Assembly: GCA_037968855.1 (NCBI GenBank)
Contig: JBBKWH010000098.1
Coordinates: 1 to 64,000, forward strand
Length of the DNA: 64,000 nucleotides
DNA from: JBBKWH01 sp037968855
Lineage (GTDB): Bacteria > Pseudomonadota > Gammaproteobacteria > Pseudomonadales > Moraxellaceae
Direction of reading: 5' to 3'
Shown: piece by piece, positions 1 through 8,521 of the stretch
How the letters are laid out: every line of letters begins with the position of its first letter
Numbering within the stretch: position 1 is the first letter of the stretch
Notes under the pieces: model-generated
Databases searched by the model: none
What the model was told of the DNA's origin: nothing
Seen by the model: the letters and a program-made list of their open reading frames with translations, nothing else
Made by a program: the position numbers and the translations under genes

Positions 1-296
1 CAGTGCGGTATACAAAAAAATATTTAGTCTGATTGCCTGTTTTGCTAGTTAAGGTGAGTTAAAAGAGAGATAATTATTGGCTATTCATTCATATATATGA
101 TTTTTTATCATCTTGGTGGATCTTGAGCAGACGCTGACAGCCCATTTTAGCCGTTATCAGGTTGAGGCGGTGGGATGTGAGGCGCTCTTTTGGGTGATTA
201 AGGGCTAAGTTTGCTTGGCAGATCACCTGTTGATGGATCGCCAAGCTATCAACAAATTGCAATGCACTGGATGACTCAGCCTTTTAATCGTACTTG
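1..296. other. Left-edge intergenic region, no recognised gene
   Basis: No RNA gene or family is recognised here. The first 110 bases are AT-rich. A short open stretch on the plus strand (113-208, TTG or GTG start, TAA stop, about 31 codons) has codon use that looks coding. It could be the tail of a decayed gene or a tiny ORF, but no ribosome binding site is evident. I do not call it as a gene. No terminator is visible for the leftward gene that ends at 297. Confidence 0.4.
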
Positions 297-1253
297 CTAA
301 CTCAATTGATTCAACACGAATGCATCCGTTGCCGCAATCAATCGTGCCGTCGTACCCACTTCAGACAGCGCATGCCCCGCATCGGGCGTGATATGCAGGG
401 TGGCTTCGGGCCATGCTTGATGGAGTTCCCACGCGTTCTCGACTGGACAGACCACATCATAGCGACCATGCACAATGATGCAGGGTAGGTGGCGAATGTG
501 ATCAATTTGCTCAATCAAATAGTTGTCGGTTGGCAAAAAGCCTTTATTGACAAAATAATGGCATTCAATCCGCGCAAAGGCCTCGGCAAATTGATCCGCG
601 CCATAGTGTGCGACCATCTGCGTGTCGGGAATCAGCTTGGAGGTCGAGCCTTCCCAAATCGACCATGCACGAGCAGCCGCTTGGCGGATTTGTGGGTCAT
701 CGCTGGTCAGCCGCTTAAAATACGCTTGTACCAAGTCACCGCGTTCTTCATTTGGAATAGCGGCTAGATAATTCTGCCATGCATCGGGATAAATTTTGGA
801 TGCGCCGGATTGATAGAACCAGTCGATTTCTTTTTGTCGCAGCAAAAAAATCCCGCGTAGAAAAAACCCTAAGCAACGATCCGCATGGCGAATACCATAA
901 GCCAGCGCCAAGGTTGATCCCCATGAGCCACCAAATATTGCCCAAGCTGCAATACCCAAATGCTCACGAATGACTTCAATATCGGCGACCAAATCCCATG
1001 TGGTGTTGTCGCGCAGTTCTGCAAATGGTGTGCTGCGGCCACAACCGCGCTGATCAAACAGTACAATGTGCCATTTTTGTGGGTCAAAATAACGGGCATA
1101 ACTGGCTTGCGATCCACCACCGGGTCCACCGTGCAAAAACACCACGGGTATGCCGTTAGGGTTGCCATATTCGGCATAATAGATGCGATGTAATGCGCTC
1201 ACTTGTAGGTAGCCATTGGCATAAGGCGCAATGGCGGGATACAGTGTGGTCAT
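297..1253 (-). CDS. pip: Proline iminopeptidase (alpha/beta hydrolase)
   Basis: A 318-residue cytoplasmic alpha/beta hydrolase of the S33 family, which removes N-terminal proline from peptides. Seen: the oxyanion HGGPGGG motif (41-47), DQRGCGRS (67-74), the nucleophile elbow GGSWGS with Ser110, and a C-terminal DAGHALSE segment with the catalytic His; the acid is likely the Asp in GRYDVVCP. Length and motifs match bacterial proline iminopeptidases. The ATG at 1253 overlaps the TGA of the upstream AAA ATPase gene (ATGA), so translational coupling is likely. An in-frame upstream extension to 1313 lies inside that gene and is not needed. Family assignment is firm; the substrate is inferred. Confidence 0.9.
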   Translation of the reverse strand: MTTLYPAIAPYANGYLQVSALHRIYYAEYGNPNGIPVVFLHGGPGGGSQASYARYFDPQKWHIVLFDQRGCGRSTPFAELRDNTTWDLVADIEVIREHLGIAAWAIFGGSWGSTLALAYGIRHADRCLGFFLRGIFLLRQKEIDWFYQSGASKIYPDAWQNYLAAIPNEERGDLVQAYFKRLTSDDPQIRQAAARAWSIWEGSTSKLIPDTQMVAHYGADQFAEAFARIECHYFVNKGFLPTDNYLIEQIDHIRHLPCIIVHGRYDVVCPVENAWELHQAWPEATLHITPDAGHALSEVGTTARLIAATDAFVLNQLS

Positions 1254-2152
1254 GATGTGGCATCCTGTTTGGCTTGCTGGTCGCGGGCGGCCAATCCCTG
1301 CATACCAATCCAATGCCGTGCAAATTGCGCCGCCGAGCGCCCTGAGCGTTGGCTACGGGTCATCACCCATTTAATTGCTTCGCGCCTTGCGTCATCATCA
1401 AGCGATAGACCTGATTGTCCTAACCAATGCGCCACAATCTCCAGATATAAATCTTGGTTCATTGGATGAAACGACAACCACAACCCAAAGCGATCTGACA
1501 GCGAGACTTTTTCGTCAATCACTTCTTGTGGGCGCAGTTCGACTGAGCCGTTAGGATTGTGCTGCAAAATGGGTTGGTTTTCGTGTTCATATTCAGGCAA
1601 TAAATGCCTACGATTGCTGGTGGCGTAGATCAAGACGTTTTGGTCACCAGAGGCGATAGCACCGTCCAACACACTTTTAAGCGCACGATAGTTTTCGTCC
1701 TCGGCATTAAAGGCCAAGTCATCACAATAAATAATAAAGCGCTCGGATTGATCCGCAATCAGTTGACGAATCTTTGGCAAGTCGGCCAAGTCATCGCGTG
1801 CTACTTCAATTAAACGTAAGCCTTGATCGGCAAAATCAGTCAGCAAGGCGCGTACGATTGAGGATTTTCCGGTGCCGCGTGCGCCAGTCAACAGCACATC
1901 ATTGGCCGGTAAACCTGCCAAAAATTGTCGGGTGTTTTGCACAATGTCGCGCTTTTGCCGGTCGATGCCAATCAAATCGGATAAATGAATCGGTCGTGGC
2001 TGATGGATCGGCTGTAAGGCTTGATGCTGCCATGTATGCGCCGTGGCCGAAAAATCAGGTTCAGCAGGGACTTGCGGCAGGGCGCGGCGGGCTTGAGCAA
2101 TCAATGCAGACAGCGCATGGGTCAGGTCTGGAGGCAAAAGCGGCTCGCTCAT
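1250..2152 (-). CDS. DUF815-type AAA+ ATPase
   Basis: About 300 residues. It has a Walker A motif (GARGTGKSS) and a Walker B-like IIYCDDLAF, followed by a sensor-like YATSNRRHL and an RFGLWLSF segment. This is the pattern of the DUF815 family of single-domain AAA ATPases, whose function is unknown. The ATG at 2152 is chosen because AGGA lies six bases upstream; ATG at 2155 and TTG at 2158 are also in frame. It is the first gene of a two-gene operon with pip. No membrane segment is seen, so it is probably cytoplasmic. Confidence 0.85.
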   Translation of the reverse strand: MSEPLLPPDLTHALSALIAQARRALPQVPAEPDFSATAHTWQHQALQPIHQPRPIHLSDLIGIDRQKRDIVQNTRQFLAGLPANDVLLTGARGTGKSSIVRALLTDFADQGLRLIEVARDDLADLPKIRQLIADQSERFIIYCDDLAFNAEDENYRALKSVLDGAIASGDQNVLIYATSNRRHLLPEYEHENQPILQHNPNGSVELRPQEVIDEKVSLSDRFGLWLSFHPMNQDLYLEIVAHWLGQSGLSLDDDARREAIKWVMTRSQRSGRSAAQFARHWIGMQGLAARDQQAKQDATS

Positions 2153-2465
2153 CATCAATCCTTTACATCAATACGATAGGCGAATGATGCCGCCAAATCT
2201 GTTCTGGTGTCTGTAGTGATCCTGAATATGACGAAAGATGGTTTGATTGGTGGCATTTAACAGATTAAAAACGCTGCATCAATCACACAATCTTGACGAA
2301 AAATGCCATTCTGTTCTCAGTCCTAAGCATGCTAGTGTGATGAGGATGGCTTAAATTGAATGATTGTTCATTTTTATTGGGGTGTTCAGTAGGGACATGC
2401 CGCAATTGCAGTCCTAGACACGAATCTTAGACACGAATCTTAGACATGGTGCATGGAGTACGGGC
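2153..2465. other. Divergent intergenic region with tandem repeat
   Basis: About 310 bases between the divergently transcribed DUF815 and patatin genes, so it should hold promoters for both. No clear sigma-70 pair stands out. The only marked structure is the 13-bp tandem repeat just before the patatin start, listed separately. Confidence 0.4.
2415..2446. repeat. 13-bp tandem repeat upstream of the patatin gene
   Basis: TAGACACGAATCT occurs twice head to tail (2415-2427 and 2428-2440), followed by a partial third copy TAGACA (2441-2446). It ends 19 bases before the patatin ATG, so it lies in the leader or promoter. It could be a regulator binding array or simple slippage. Confidence 0.8.
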
Positions 2466-4028
2466 ATGGGATGGTTTGATCGACGGATACATGGGCTTGA
2501 GCACGATCTGGCCGAAGCACAGTCTTATGATGAGTGGGAAAGCATTGCGCTAGCGTTAGACAGTGCTTCAGGGATGAACTTGTGGAAGTTGGATAACGCC
2601 TCGCCTTATTACGACTATGCATTGGTGGCTGAGCGTGTGGTGACGTTGCGCCGTTATCTGAACGAAGGCCGTGATGTCGAGCTACTGCGTACCATTCGCG
2701 AGGGCTTGTATCATGACCTTGGCAATATCGGCCATCCCTTGCTGTATGGATATGCCCACGTCGGCACCAAGCGTCTGATCGAGGATTATATCGAGCAGGT
2801 GTGTTTGAGCTTGGAGTATCTGTGTGATCGCGATTTTTCTTTTTTAAGCCTAGACGATAAATACCGTTTTTTTGAAGATACCGCACATAGCTATGGTCAA
2901 CCGGCATTGATGTTTTCTGGTGGTGCATCGTTGGGTTTGTTTCATGCGGGGGTGTGTAAAGCCTTGCAAGATCAAGACTTATTGCCCAAGGTATTTTCGG
3001 GATCTAGTGCAGGGTCATTGATGGCTGGTATGTTGGGCACGCGTACCGATGATGAGCTACGCCTGATGTACGATGGCGAGCATTTTTACGAGCATGCCTT
3101 TCACTTTCGTGGCATGCGCGACATCTTGCGCGGCGGTGGCATTGCTGATGTCCAAGTGCTGAAGAATTTTTTACGGCAAAACTTGGGTGATTACACTTTT
3201 GAGGAAGCCTTTGCCAAAAGTGGTCGGCATATCAATATTGCGGTTGCGCCCTACGATGGCAGCCAACAACCGCGTGTGATGAATGAGCTGACCTCGCCGT
3301 ATTTGCTGGTGTGGAGCGCGGCTTTGGCCTCTTGTGCCGTTCCAGTATTGTTTCCGCCGGTCAAATTGACCAGTAAGGATTACGAAGGGCGTTATAAGCC
3401 ATATATGCCGTCTACACGTTGGGTCGATGGCAGTGTGCGTAGTGATTTTCCACGCGAGCGCTTGTCGCGTTTGTATAACATTAATTACACCATTGCCTGT
3501 CAAGTAAACCCACATATCGTGCCGTTTATGAAGACTGATCACGACCGCTATCGCAAAGATGTCATGAGTTGGCCTGCGCGAATTGCGCGTAAACAGGCGC
3601 AAATGCTGGCCATGGGTGCGATGGATTTTGCCCGTGATCGTATGGGTCGTGTCGCCCCTGTGCGCCGGATGCTGGATCATGGCTATGGCGTGATTGGTCA
3701 ACGCTACTATGGCGATGTCAATATTGTTGGTGACTATGGTCTGCGTCATTACACCTATATGTTGCGTGACCCAAGTCCTGAGTTATTTCAGATTTTAATG
3801 AAAGAGGGCGAGCGCGCCACGTGGCCAAAAATCTCTGCCATTCGCACCCATGCGCGGATTGGCAAAACACTGGATCAATGTTTGGCCCGCTTGGATCAAC
3901 GCCGTATGGCGCAACTGGCCGAACAAAATGGTCAGTCTCTTGCCGCCGACCCAATGATCCATGGTCAGCATGATGATGGGATTTTGCAAATTGAGGCTCG
4001 TCGTCGCCATCGTTCTCAGTTGTCCTAA
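2466..4028 (+). CDS. Patatin-like phospholipase with DUF3336 domain
   Basis: A 520-residue acyl hydrolase. The N-terminal part (about 1-145) looks like the DUF3336 region found ahead of patatin domains in TGL3/4/5-type lipases. The patatin domain follows: oxyanion loop SGGASLG (151-157), nucleophile Ser181 in GSSAG, and catalytic Asp321 in VDGS. It should hydrolyse glycerolipids or acylglycerols. There is no signal peptide, so it is probably cytosolic or peripheral on the inner membrane. It starts at the ATG at 2466 and has no close operon partner; the Ser/Thr kinase gene follows after about 240 bases. Domain calls are confident; the substrate is unknown. Confidence 0.9.
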   Translation: MGWFDRRIHGLEHDLAEAQSYDEWESIALALDSASGMNLWKLDNASPYYDYALVAERVVTLRRYLNEGRDVELLRTIREGLYHDLGNIGHPLLYGYAHVGTKRLIEDYIEQVCLSLEYLCDRDFSFLSLDDKYRFFEDTAHSYGQPALMFSGGASLGLFHAGVCKALQDQDLLPKVFSGSSAGSLMAGMLGTRTDDELRLMYDGEHFYEHAFHFRGMRDILRGGGIADVQVLKNFLRQNLGDYTFEEAFAKSGRHINIAVAPYDGSQQPRVMNELTSPYLLVWSAALASCAVPVLFPPVKLTSKDYEGRYKPYMPSTRWVDGSVRSDFPRERLSRLYNINYTIACQVNPHIVPFMKTDHDRYRKDVMSWPARIARKQAQMLAMGAMDFARDRMGRVAPVRRMLDHGYGVIGQRYYGDVNIVGDYGLRHYTYMLRDPSPELFQILMKEGERATWPKISAIRTHARIGKTLDQCLARLDQRRMAQLAEQNGQSLAADPMIHGQHDDGILQIEARRRHRSQLS

Positions 4029-4270
4029 GCCACAGTGCGTTAGACGTTGCCTTATGGTTGCTGTGTGCCATACAGGTGTGTTTTTGATCGACTGGTATAA
4101 TTTTGCGACAGAAAAGCCCAGCGTATGGATGGTGATCGCTAACACTGATGGGCAGGCTATGGCATATTGATCGCTAGGACAGCTTAGGATGAATCAGCTG
4201 TCCGTTTAACTTGTTAAGATGCCGCACATATCGCGTGCAGTCGCGTTTGATTGATCACAGGACCCGATCC

Positions 4271-5548
4271 ATGGACTCACAAAATCTTCCCCACATTCCC
4301 GGCTATGAGCTGATTCGAGAGCTTGGTCAAGGTGGTATGGCGACGGTCTACCTCGCGGTACAGGAGTCTTTTGGTCGCCCCGTCGCACTTAAGATCATGT
4401 CGCCGCATTTGCTGGCCCAGCGCGATTTTGCCCAACGCTTCAATAGCGAAGCGCGCATGGTGGCGAGTCTGTCCCATCCGCATATCATCACCGTCTATGA
4501 TGTCGGCGTGCATGAGCAATATCACTATATTGCCATGGAGTATCACACCGCGGGGCACTTGGGCGAGCTGATTGAAAAGGGCGAAATTGATGCCCGTAAA
4601 GCGCTCGAAATTACCAAAGATTTGGCTAAGGCATTGGCCTTTGCGCACGAGAACGGCATTGTTCACCGTGACCTAAAGCCAGATAACGTCCTGTTTAGTA
4701 AGCACGGTACAGTGGTGCTCACTGACTTTGGTATCGCACGTGACCTACATGTCGATAGCCAAATGACCCAAATTGGCTCGACTGTCGGTACGCCCAAATA
4801 CATGAGTCCAGAGCAGGCACGCGGCGAGCGCGTGGATGGACGCGCTGACCTGTACTCGCTGGGTGTCATGTTGTACGAAATGATGACAGGCCGACCACCG
4901 TTTACCGCCCAAGACACCGTCACACTGGCAATCAAACATTGCCAAGATCCTGTGCCGCCATTGCCGATGTCAGTTGATCGCTATCAGCCCTTGCTTGATC
5001 GATTGCTGGCCAAAGAGCCGCGTTATCGCTATCAATCGGGTACTGAAACCTACGAGGCTATCGAGGCGATTTTAAAACCACCCGCCGCAGGTGTGGCTGT
5101 TGCCAAACCAACGCTTGAAGCCTTACCACAAGCCAAGCGTGGTTCGTCGGGATTGCCTGCTGCACCATCTGCGCCAAGTAATCGTTTTTATGAAGAAAAC
5201 GATGAAGAGTCTGGCGGGTTTTTTAGCAAAAAAGTCACCCGTCATGTGCGCTTTAGTGCAGACGACTATGAAGAGTTCTCGATTCACTTTCAGCGCATGT
5301 CGGATCATTTGCGTGAGTGGCGTGAGAAATATGGCAAAAAAGCCGATACCTTGCATTTGGCCGTTGAAGCACATCCGTGGATTCATAAGCGCGTGATTGA
5401 CCAAGTGCGTACCGATTTTAGCGCGGGCCATGGCTATGGTGACTTTATGAAAGTCGGCACCATCAGCCTGCATTTGTATGATCCGGATGACCAGACTGGC
5501 AAGCGCTACTTGGTGCGTGATAAAGGCAAAGTGCCTGCATCGGCATAA
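4271..5548 (+). CDS. Soluble Hanks-type serine/threonine protein kinase
   Basis: A 425-residue protein. The kinase domain (about 10-285) shows the glycine loop ELGQGGMATVY, Lys41 (ALKIM), catalytic HRDLKPDN with Asp134, DFG with Asp152, and the SPEQARG activation-segment end, so it should be active. A proline/alanine-rich linker follows, then a charged C-terminal region of about 110 residues with no recognised domain. No transmembrane or PASTA segment is seen, so it is cytoplasmic. The ATG at 4271 is preferred over an upstream ATG at 4211 because the kinase N-terminus aligns and AGGA lies upstream. Substrates are unknown. Confidence 0.9.
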   Translation: MDSQNLPHIPGYELIRELGQGGMATVYLAVQESFGRPVALKIMSPHLLAQRDFAQRFNSEARMVASLSHPHIITVYDVGVHEQYHYIAMEYHTAGHLGELIEKGEIDARKALEITKDLAKALAFAHENGIVHRDLKPDNVLFSKHGTVVLTDFGIARDLHVDSQMTQIGSTVGTPKYMSPEQARGERVDGRADLYSLGVMLYEMMTGRPPFTAQDTVTLAIKHCQDPVPPLPMSVDRYQPLLDRLLAKEPRYRYQSGTETYEAIEAILKPPAAGVAVAKPTLEALPQAKRGSSGLPAAPSAPSNRFYEENDEESGGFFSKKVTRHVRFSADDYEEFSIHFQRMSDHLREWREKYGKKADTLHLAVEAHPWIHKRVIDQVRTDFSAGHGYGDFMKVGTISLHLYDPDDQTGKRYLVRDKGKVPASA

Positions 5549-5615
5549 AATTATCTTTAATTTAAAAAAAGGGGCTAGCATGGTCCCTTTTCTTTTGCTA
5601 GTATGGCGCTCCGCT

Positions 5616-5700
5616 GGGGTTGTGGCGAAATTGGTAGACGCACCAGATTTAGGTTCTGGCGTAGCAATACGTGAGAGTTCGAGTCTCTCCAACCCCACCA
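5616..5700 (+). tRNA. tRNA-Leu (anticodon TAG)
   Basis: An 85-base cloverleaf with a 7-bp acceptor stem (GGGGTTG paired with CAACCCC), anticodon loop TTTAGGT giving TAG, a long class II variable arm, and an encoded CCA end. The D-arm and T-arm sequences are typical of bacterial tRNA-Leu. Confidence 0.97.
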
Positions 5701-5782
5701 TTTTCCGATAAAAAATTATAAATGATGATTGTGCGTTTTAATGCACAAGACTCAAATAGTCGTTATAGACAAACACCCAATC

Positions 5783-5819
5783 AATCCCAAACTTACTGCA
5801 AGTAAGGTTGGGATTTTTT
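5783..5819 (+). terminator. Rho-independent terminator after tRNA-Leu
   Basis: The arms AATCCCAA and TTGGGATT enclose a nested CTTAC/GTAAG stem around a TGCAA loop, followed by a T-run. It lies about 80 bases past the tRNA and probably ends the tRNA transcript. Confidence 0.8.
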
Positions 5820-5840
5820 GTATATGCGCATCATAATACA

Positions 5841-5867
5841 AACCATGCAAACCATGCAAACCATGCA
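5841..5867. repeat. Three 9-bp tandem repeats (AACCATGCA)
   Basis: AACCATGCA is repeated three times without change. The array sits between the terminator after tRNA-Leu and the 3' end of the first diguanylate cyclase gene, in non-coding DNA. It looks like a small slippage-prone minisatellite; no function is evident. Confidence 0.85.
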
Positions 5868-5877
5868 GATCATCTGA

Positions 5878-7038
5878 TTAATGATAAGCCTGTACTTGAT
5901 TACGGCCATTTCGTTTGGCTTGATATAATGCTGTGTCTGCCTGATGGACCAACTGCTCAAACGAAAGCGAAGGATTATTTTCGCTACTCGCGATGCCTAA
6001 ACTGGCCTGAACAATAATGGGTGTACCATCGGTATGCTGTAAGGTGAGCGCTGCGAGAGATTGTCGAATTCGTTCTGCAATATGCATAGCCTCACTTAAC
6101 GAAATATTAGTCATCAAAATAATAAACTCCTCGCCACCAAACCGACCAACAATATCGTCTAAGCGTACTGCATTTAATAGTGACTCGGCTGTGTGTTTGA
6201 GCACCTGATCACCAGCCAGATGACCAAATTGATCGTTAATTTGTTTGAAGTGATCCAGATCTAACAAAATAATCACACAGGATTTTTGGTTTTTTTCAAA
6301 AATATCCTTGGCATACTGATCAATGCTGCGTCGATTATTTAAGGAGGTAAGCTGGTCATGCTCTGCAAAATAACGCATTTCTGCTTCGCGTTTTCTGAAA
6401 TTTTTAATCATGATGTCGCATAGTAAACACACAACAATCCAATAGGGCATGATAAAAAACATCATAGAGCTAAACCAAAAAAAGTTAGCCGTGTCCGTCG
6501 AGTTGCTGATGAGCAAGGGAGCATAGGTTAAAATATTTAATGAATATAAAGAACCCAGCAGTAATAGTAGTAATAGACCAAAGACCAATGCTGTATAGAT
6601 AGCCCGCCCTTCAAGCAAAAATAAACCAAATATAGGCGATCCCAAGATGACTGCACCAGCGGCCATAGACATTGAGCCAATTAAATAGCCAAAAAAATGC
6701 ATATCAATAGAGTAATAAAGGGCAACGATGGTCTGTAATGTGATCTGAATAGTACGACTCGAGTGACTGCCATAATATCGACAAAGTAAATATAAACACA
6801 CACAGCCTACTAATAGACCAAGTCCCATCGGTACGTGTTGAGCAATGACATCAGTATGAATGTAGTCCGTTGCAGGCGGCCAGTAAAACATAAACAAGGC
6901 CCAACTAATGTACTGCAGTGTAACAATAGTAATTAATAGCGCCAAAAAAGCCGAGCGTTGTATCGGGTTTGCTTGCAGCAGATAAGCTAGGAAATTTTGT
7001 ATCCATTGATAGTGTCGCTGAATCATATATGAGTCCAT
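5878..7038 (-). CDS. Membrane diguanylate cyclase, copy 1 of 3
   Basis: 386 residues. About six hydrophobic segments span residues 30-210, then a GGDEF domain with signature GGEEF (301-305) and an inhibitory I-site RLDD (292-295) five residues before it. It should make c-di-GMP from GTP in the cytoplasm and show product inhibition. The conserved membrane motif GYLIGSMSMAAGA and the following LGSPIFGLFLL recur in the two neighbours. No sensor family is recognised in the membrane part. It stands alone behind about 140 bases of leader, so it is probably transcribed separately. An alternative start is the ATG at 7026. Confidence 0.92.
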   Translation of the reverse strand: MDSYMIQRHYQWIQNFLAYLLQANPIQRSAFLALLITIVTLQYISWALFMFYWPPATDYIHTDVIAQHVPMGLGLLVGCVCLYLLCRYYGSHSSRTIQITLQTIVALYYSIDMHFFGYLIGSMSMAAGAVILGSPIFGLFLLEGRAIYTALVFGLLLLLLLGSLYSLNILTYAPLLISNSTDTANFFWFSSMMFFIMPYWIVVCLLCDIMIKNFRKREAEMRYFAEHDQLTSLNNRRSIDQYAKDIFEKNQKSCVIILLDLDHFKQINDQFGHLAGDQVLKHTAESLLNAVRLDDIVGRFGGEEFIILMTNISLSEAMHIAERIRQSLAALTLQHTDGTPIIVQASLGIASSENNPSLSFEQLVHQADTALYQAKRNGRNQVQAYH

Positions 7039-7179
7039 TTACATTGGGCGCGAAGCGACGTAATAAAAACAGCATAGATTATTCCATGCCAGATCTCAAA
7101 TTAAATAAAATTAACGGTATTTAAGCCAAGATAAAAACTGTCTTTTGAAGAAAATCTAATCAGTAACGGTCATTCGCTT

Positions 7180-8340
7180 TTAGAGCAACGTTGGATTGGC
7201 GGTGCACACTTGATTTCGTCCAGCGGCCTTGGCTTTGTATAAAGCCTCGTCGGCCAAAGACACCATATGCTCAAACTGGGTTTCTGGACCAGAGAAGGTT
7301 GCAGTCACCCCAAGGCTAGCACTAATCGGAATGATAGAGCCATCGCTATGTTGCTCTTGTAAGGCCGCCAGTTGTCCACGGATGCGCTCTGCAATGGCAG
7401 TGGCTTCTTCTAAAACCGTGTCTTCCATGAGAATAATGAATTCTTCGCCACCAAACCGCCCGACAATGTCTTGTTTGCGTGTTGATTGAACAATCGTTTG
7501 TGCTGCGATTCTGAGTACATAATCGCCACAGGGGTGGCCAAACTTATCATTAATGCGCTTAAAGTGATCTAAGTCGAGCAAAATTAAGGCACTCATGCGG
7601 CCATAAGGTTCAAACATGCGATGTGCATGTTGATCGATACTATGTCTATTCCATAATCCTGTCAGCTTGTCATGCTCTGCGAGGTAACGAATATCTTTTT
7701 CGCGTTGCCGAAGCGTTTTGATAATCATATCGCATAATAAGCATACGACTATCCAGTAGGGAATGATGAAAAACATCATTGATGTAAACCAAAAGGCAGA
7801 TGATTCTACATGGATGGCATTTTTTAGCAGAGGTGCGTATTGGATTAATCCAATAACAGATAGCAAGCATAGAATCATAATCATGCTAATAGCAATCAGC
7901 AGGGCTGTATAAATGGCTTTGCTATCTAGTAAGAATAAGCCAAATATAGGCGATCCTAATAATACCGCTCCAGCAGCCATTGACATACTGCCGATGAGAT
8001 AACCAAAAAACAGCATATCAATAGTATAAAAGCTGGCCACTATATGTTGGATGATGATTTGTGTTTTTTTGCTTTGCGTGTCAGTTAAGTAGCGACATAG
8101 ACAGTAAAGCCCTAAGCTGGTGATGATAATCACACTAGCTATGGGAATAAACTGACCGATAATATTTGGATTAATATATTGATGGGCGGGTTGCCAGTAT
8201 AATACAAAAGCTGCCCATGCTGCATATTGCAGCGTAACAATATTGATTAAAAACATTAAAAAAGCGCTGCGAGCAATCGGGTTGGCTGCAAGAATATAAT
8301 CGACGTAGGAGAGAAGCCGTATTCGATAGCGCTGGGTCAT
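7180..8340 (-). CDS. Membrane diguanylate cyclase, copy 2 of 3
   Basis: 386 residues, a close paralogue of the flanking genes along its whole length: the same six-segment membrane module, then a GGDEF domain with signature GGEEF preceded by I-site RKQD. Catalysis and product inhibition are expected. A leader of about 180 bases separates it from copy 3, so independent promoters are plausible. The paralogues differ most in the loops of the membrane module and at the C-terminus. That suggests divergence in signal input rather than in output. Confidence 0.92.
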   Translation of the reverse strand: MTQRYRIRLLSYVDYILAANPIARSAFLMFLINIVTLQYAAWAAFVLYWQPAHQYINPNIIGQFIPIASVIIITSLGLYCLCRYLTDTQSKKTQIIIQHIVASFYTIDMLFFGYLIGSMSMAAGAVLLGSPIFGLFLLDSKAIYTALLIAISMIMILCLLSVIGLIQYAPLLKNAIHVESSAFWFTSMMFFIIPYWIVVCLLCDMIIKTLRQREKDIRYLAEHDKLTGLWNRHSIDQHAHRMFEPYGRMSALILLDLDHFKRINDKFGHPCGDYVLRIAAQTIVQSTRKQDIVGRFGGEEFIILMEDTVLEEATAIAERIRGQLAALQEQHSDGSIIPISASLGVTATFSGPETQFEHMVSLADEALYKAKAAGRNQVCTANPTLL

Positions 8341-8521
8341 TGTGAATTTCCGTTCAGTATTGAGCGTCCATACTCGTGCGACTCACATTAAATCAATCAT
8401 TCAGCATTGACAAGTTGAATGAGTGAGCCTCTGCGAAAATTGGTGCTGACCAAATTGATCATGGTGTTGATTCGACTCATTAAATAAGTATTCAAAGGTT
8501 ATTCTGTTAGCTGCCCAGCAG

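Noticed and set aside
113..208. Short plus-strand open stretch near the left edge
   Set aside because: Codon use looks plausible, but there is no ATG, no ribosome binding site and no recognisable product.
5123..5701. Minus-strand ORF of 192 codons over the kinase 3' end and tRNA-Leu
   Set aside because: It is antisense to a clear kinase gene and a tRNA, and starts with a typical anti-tRNA peptide.
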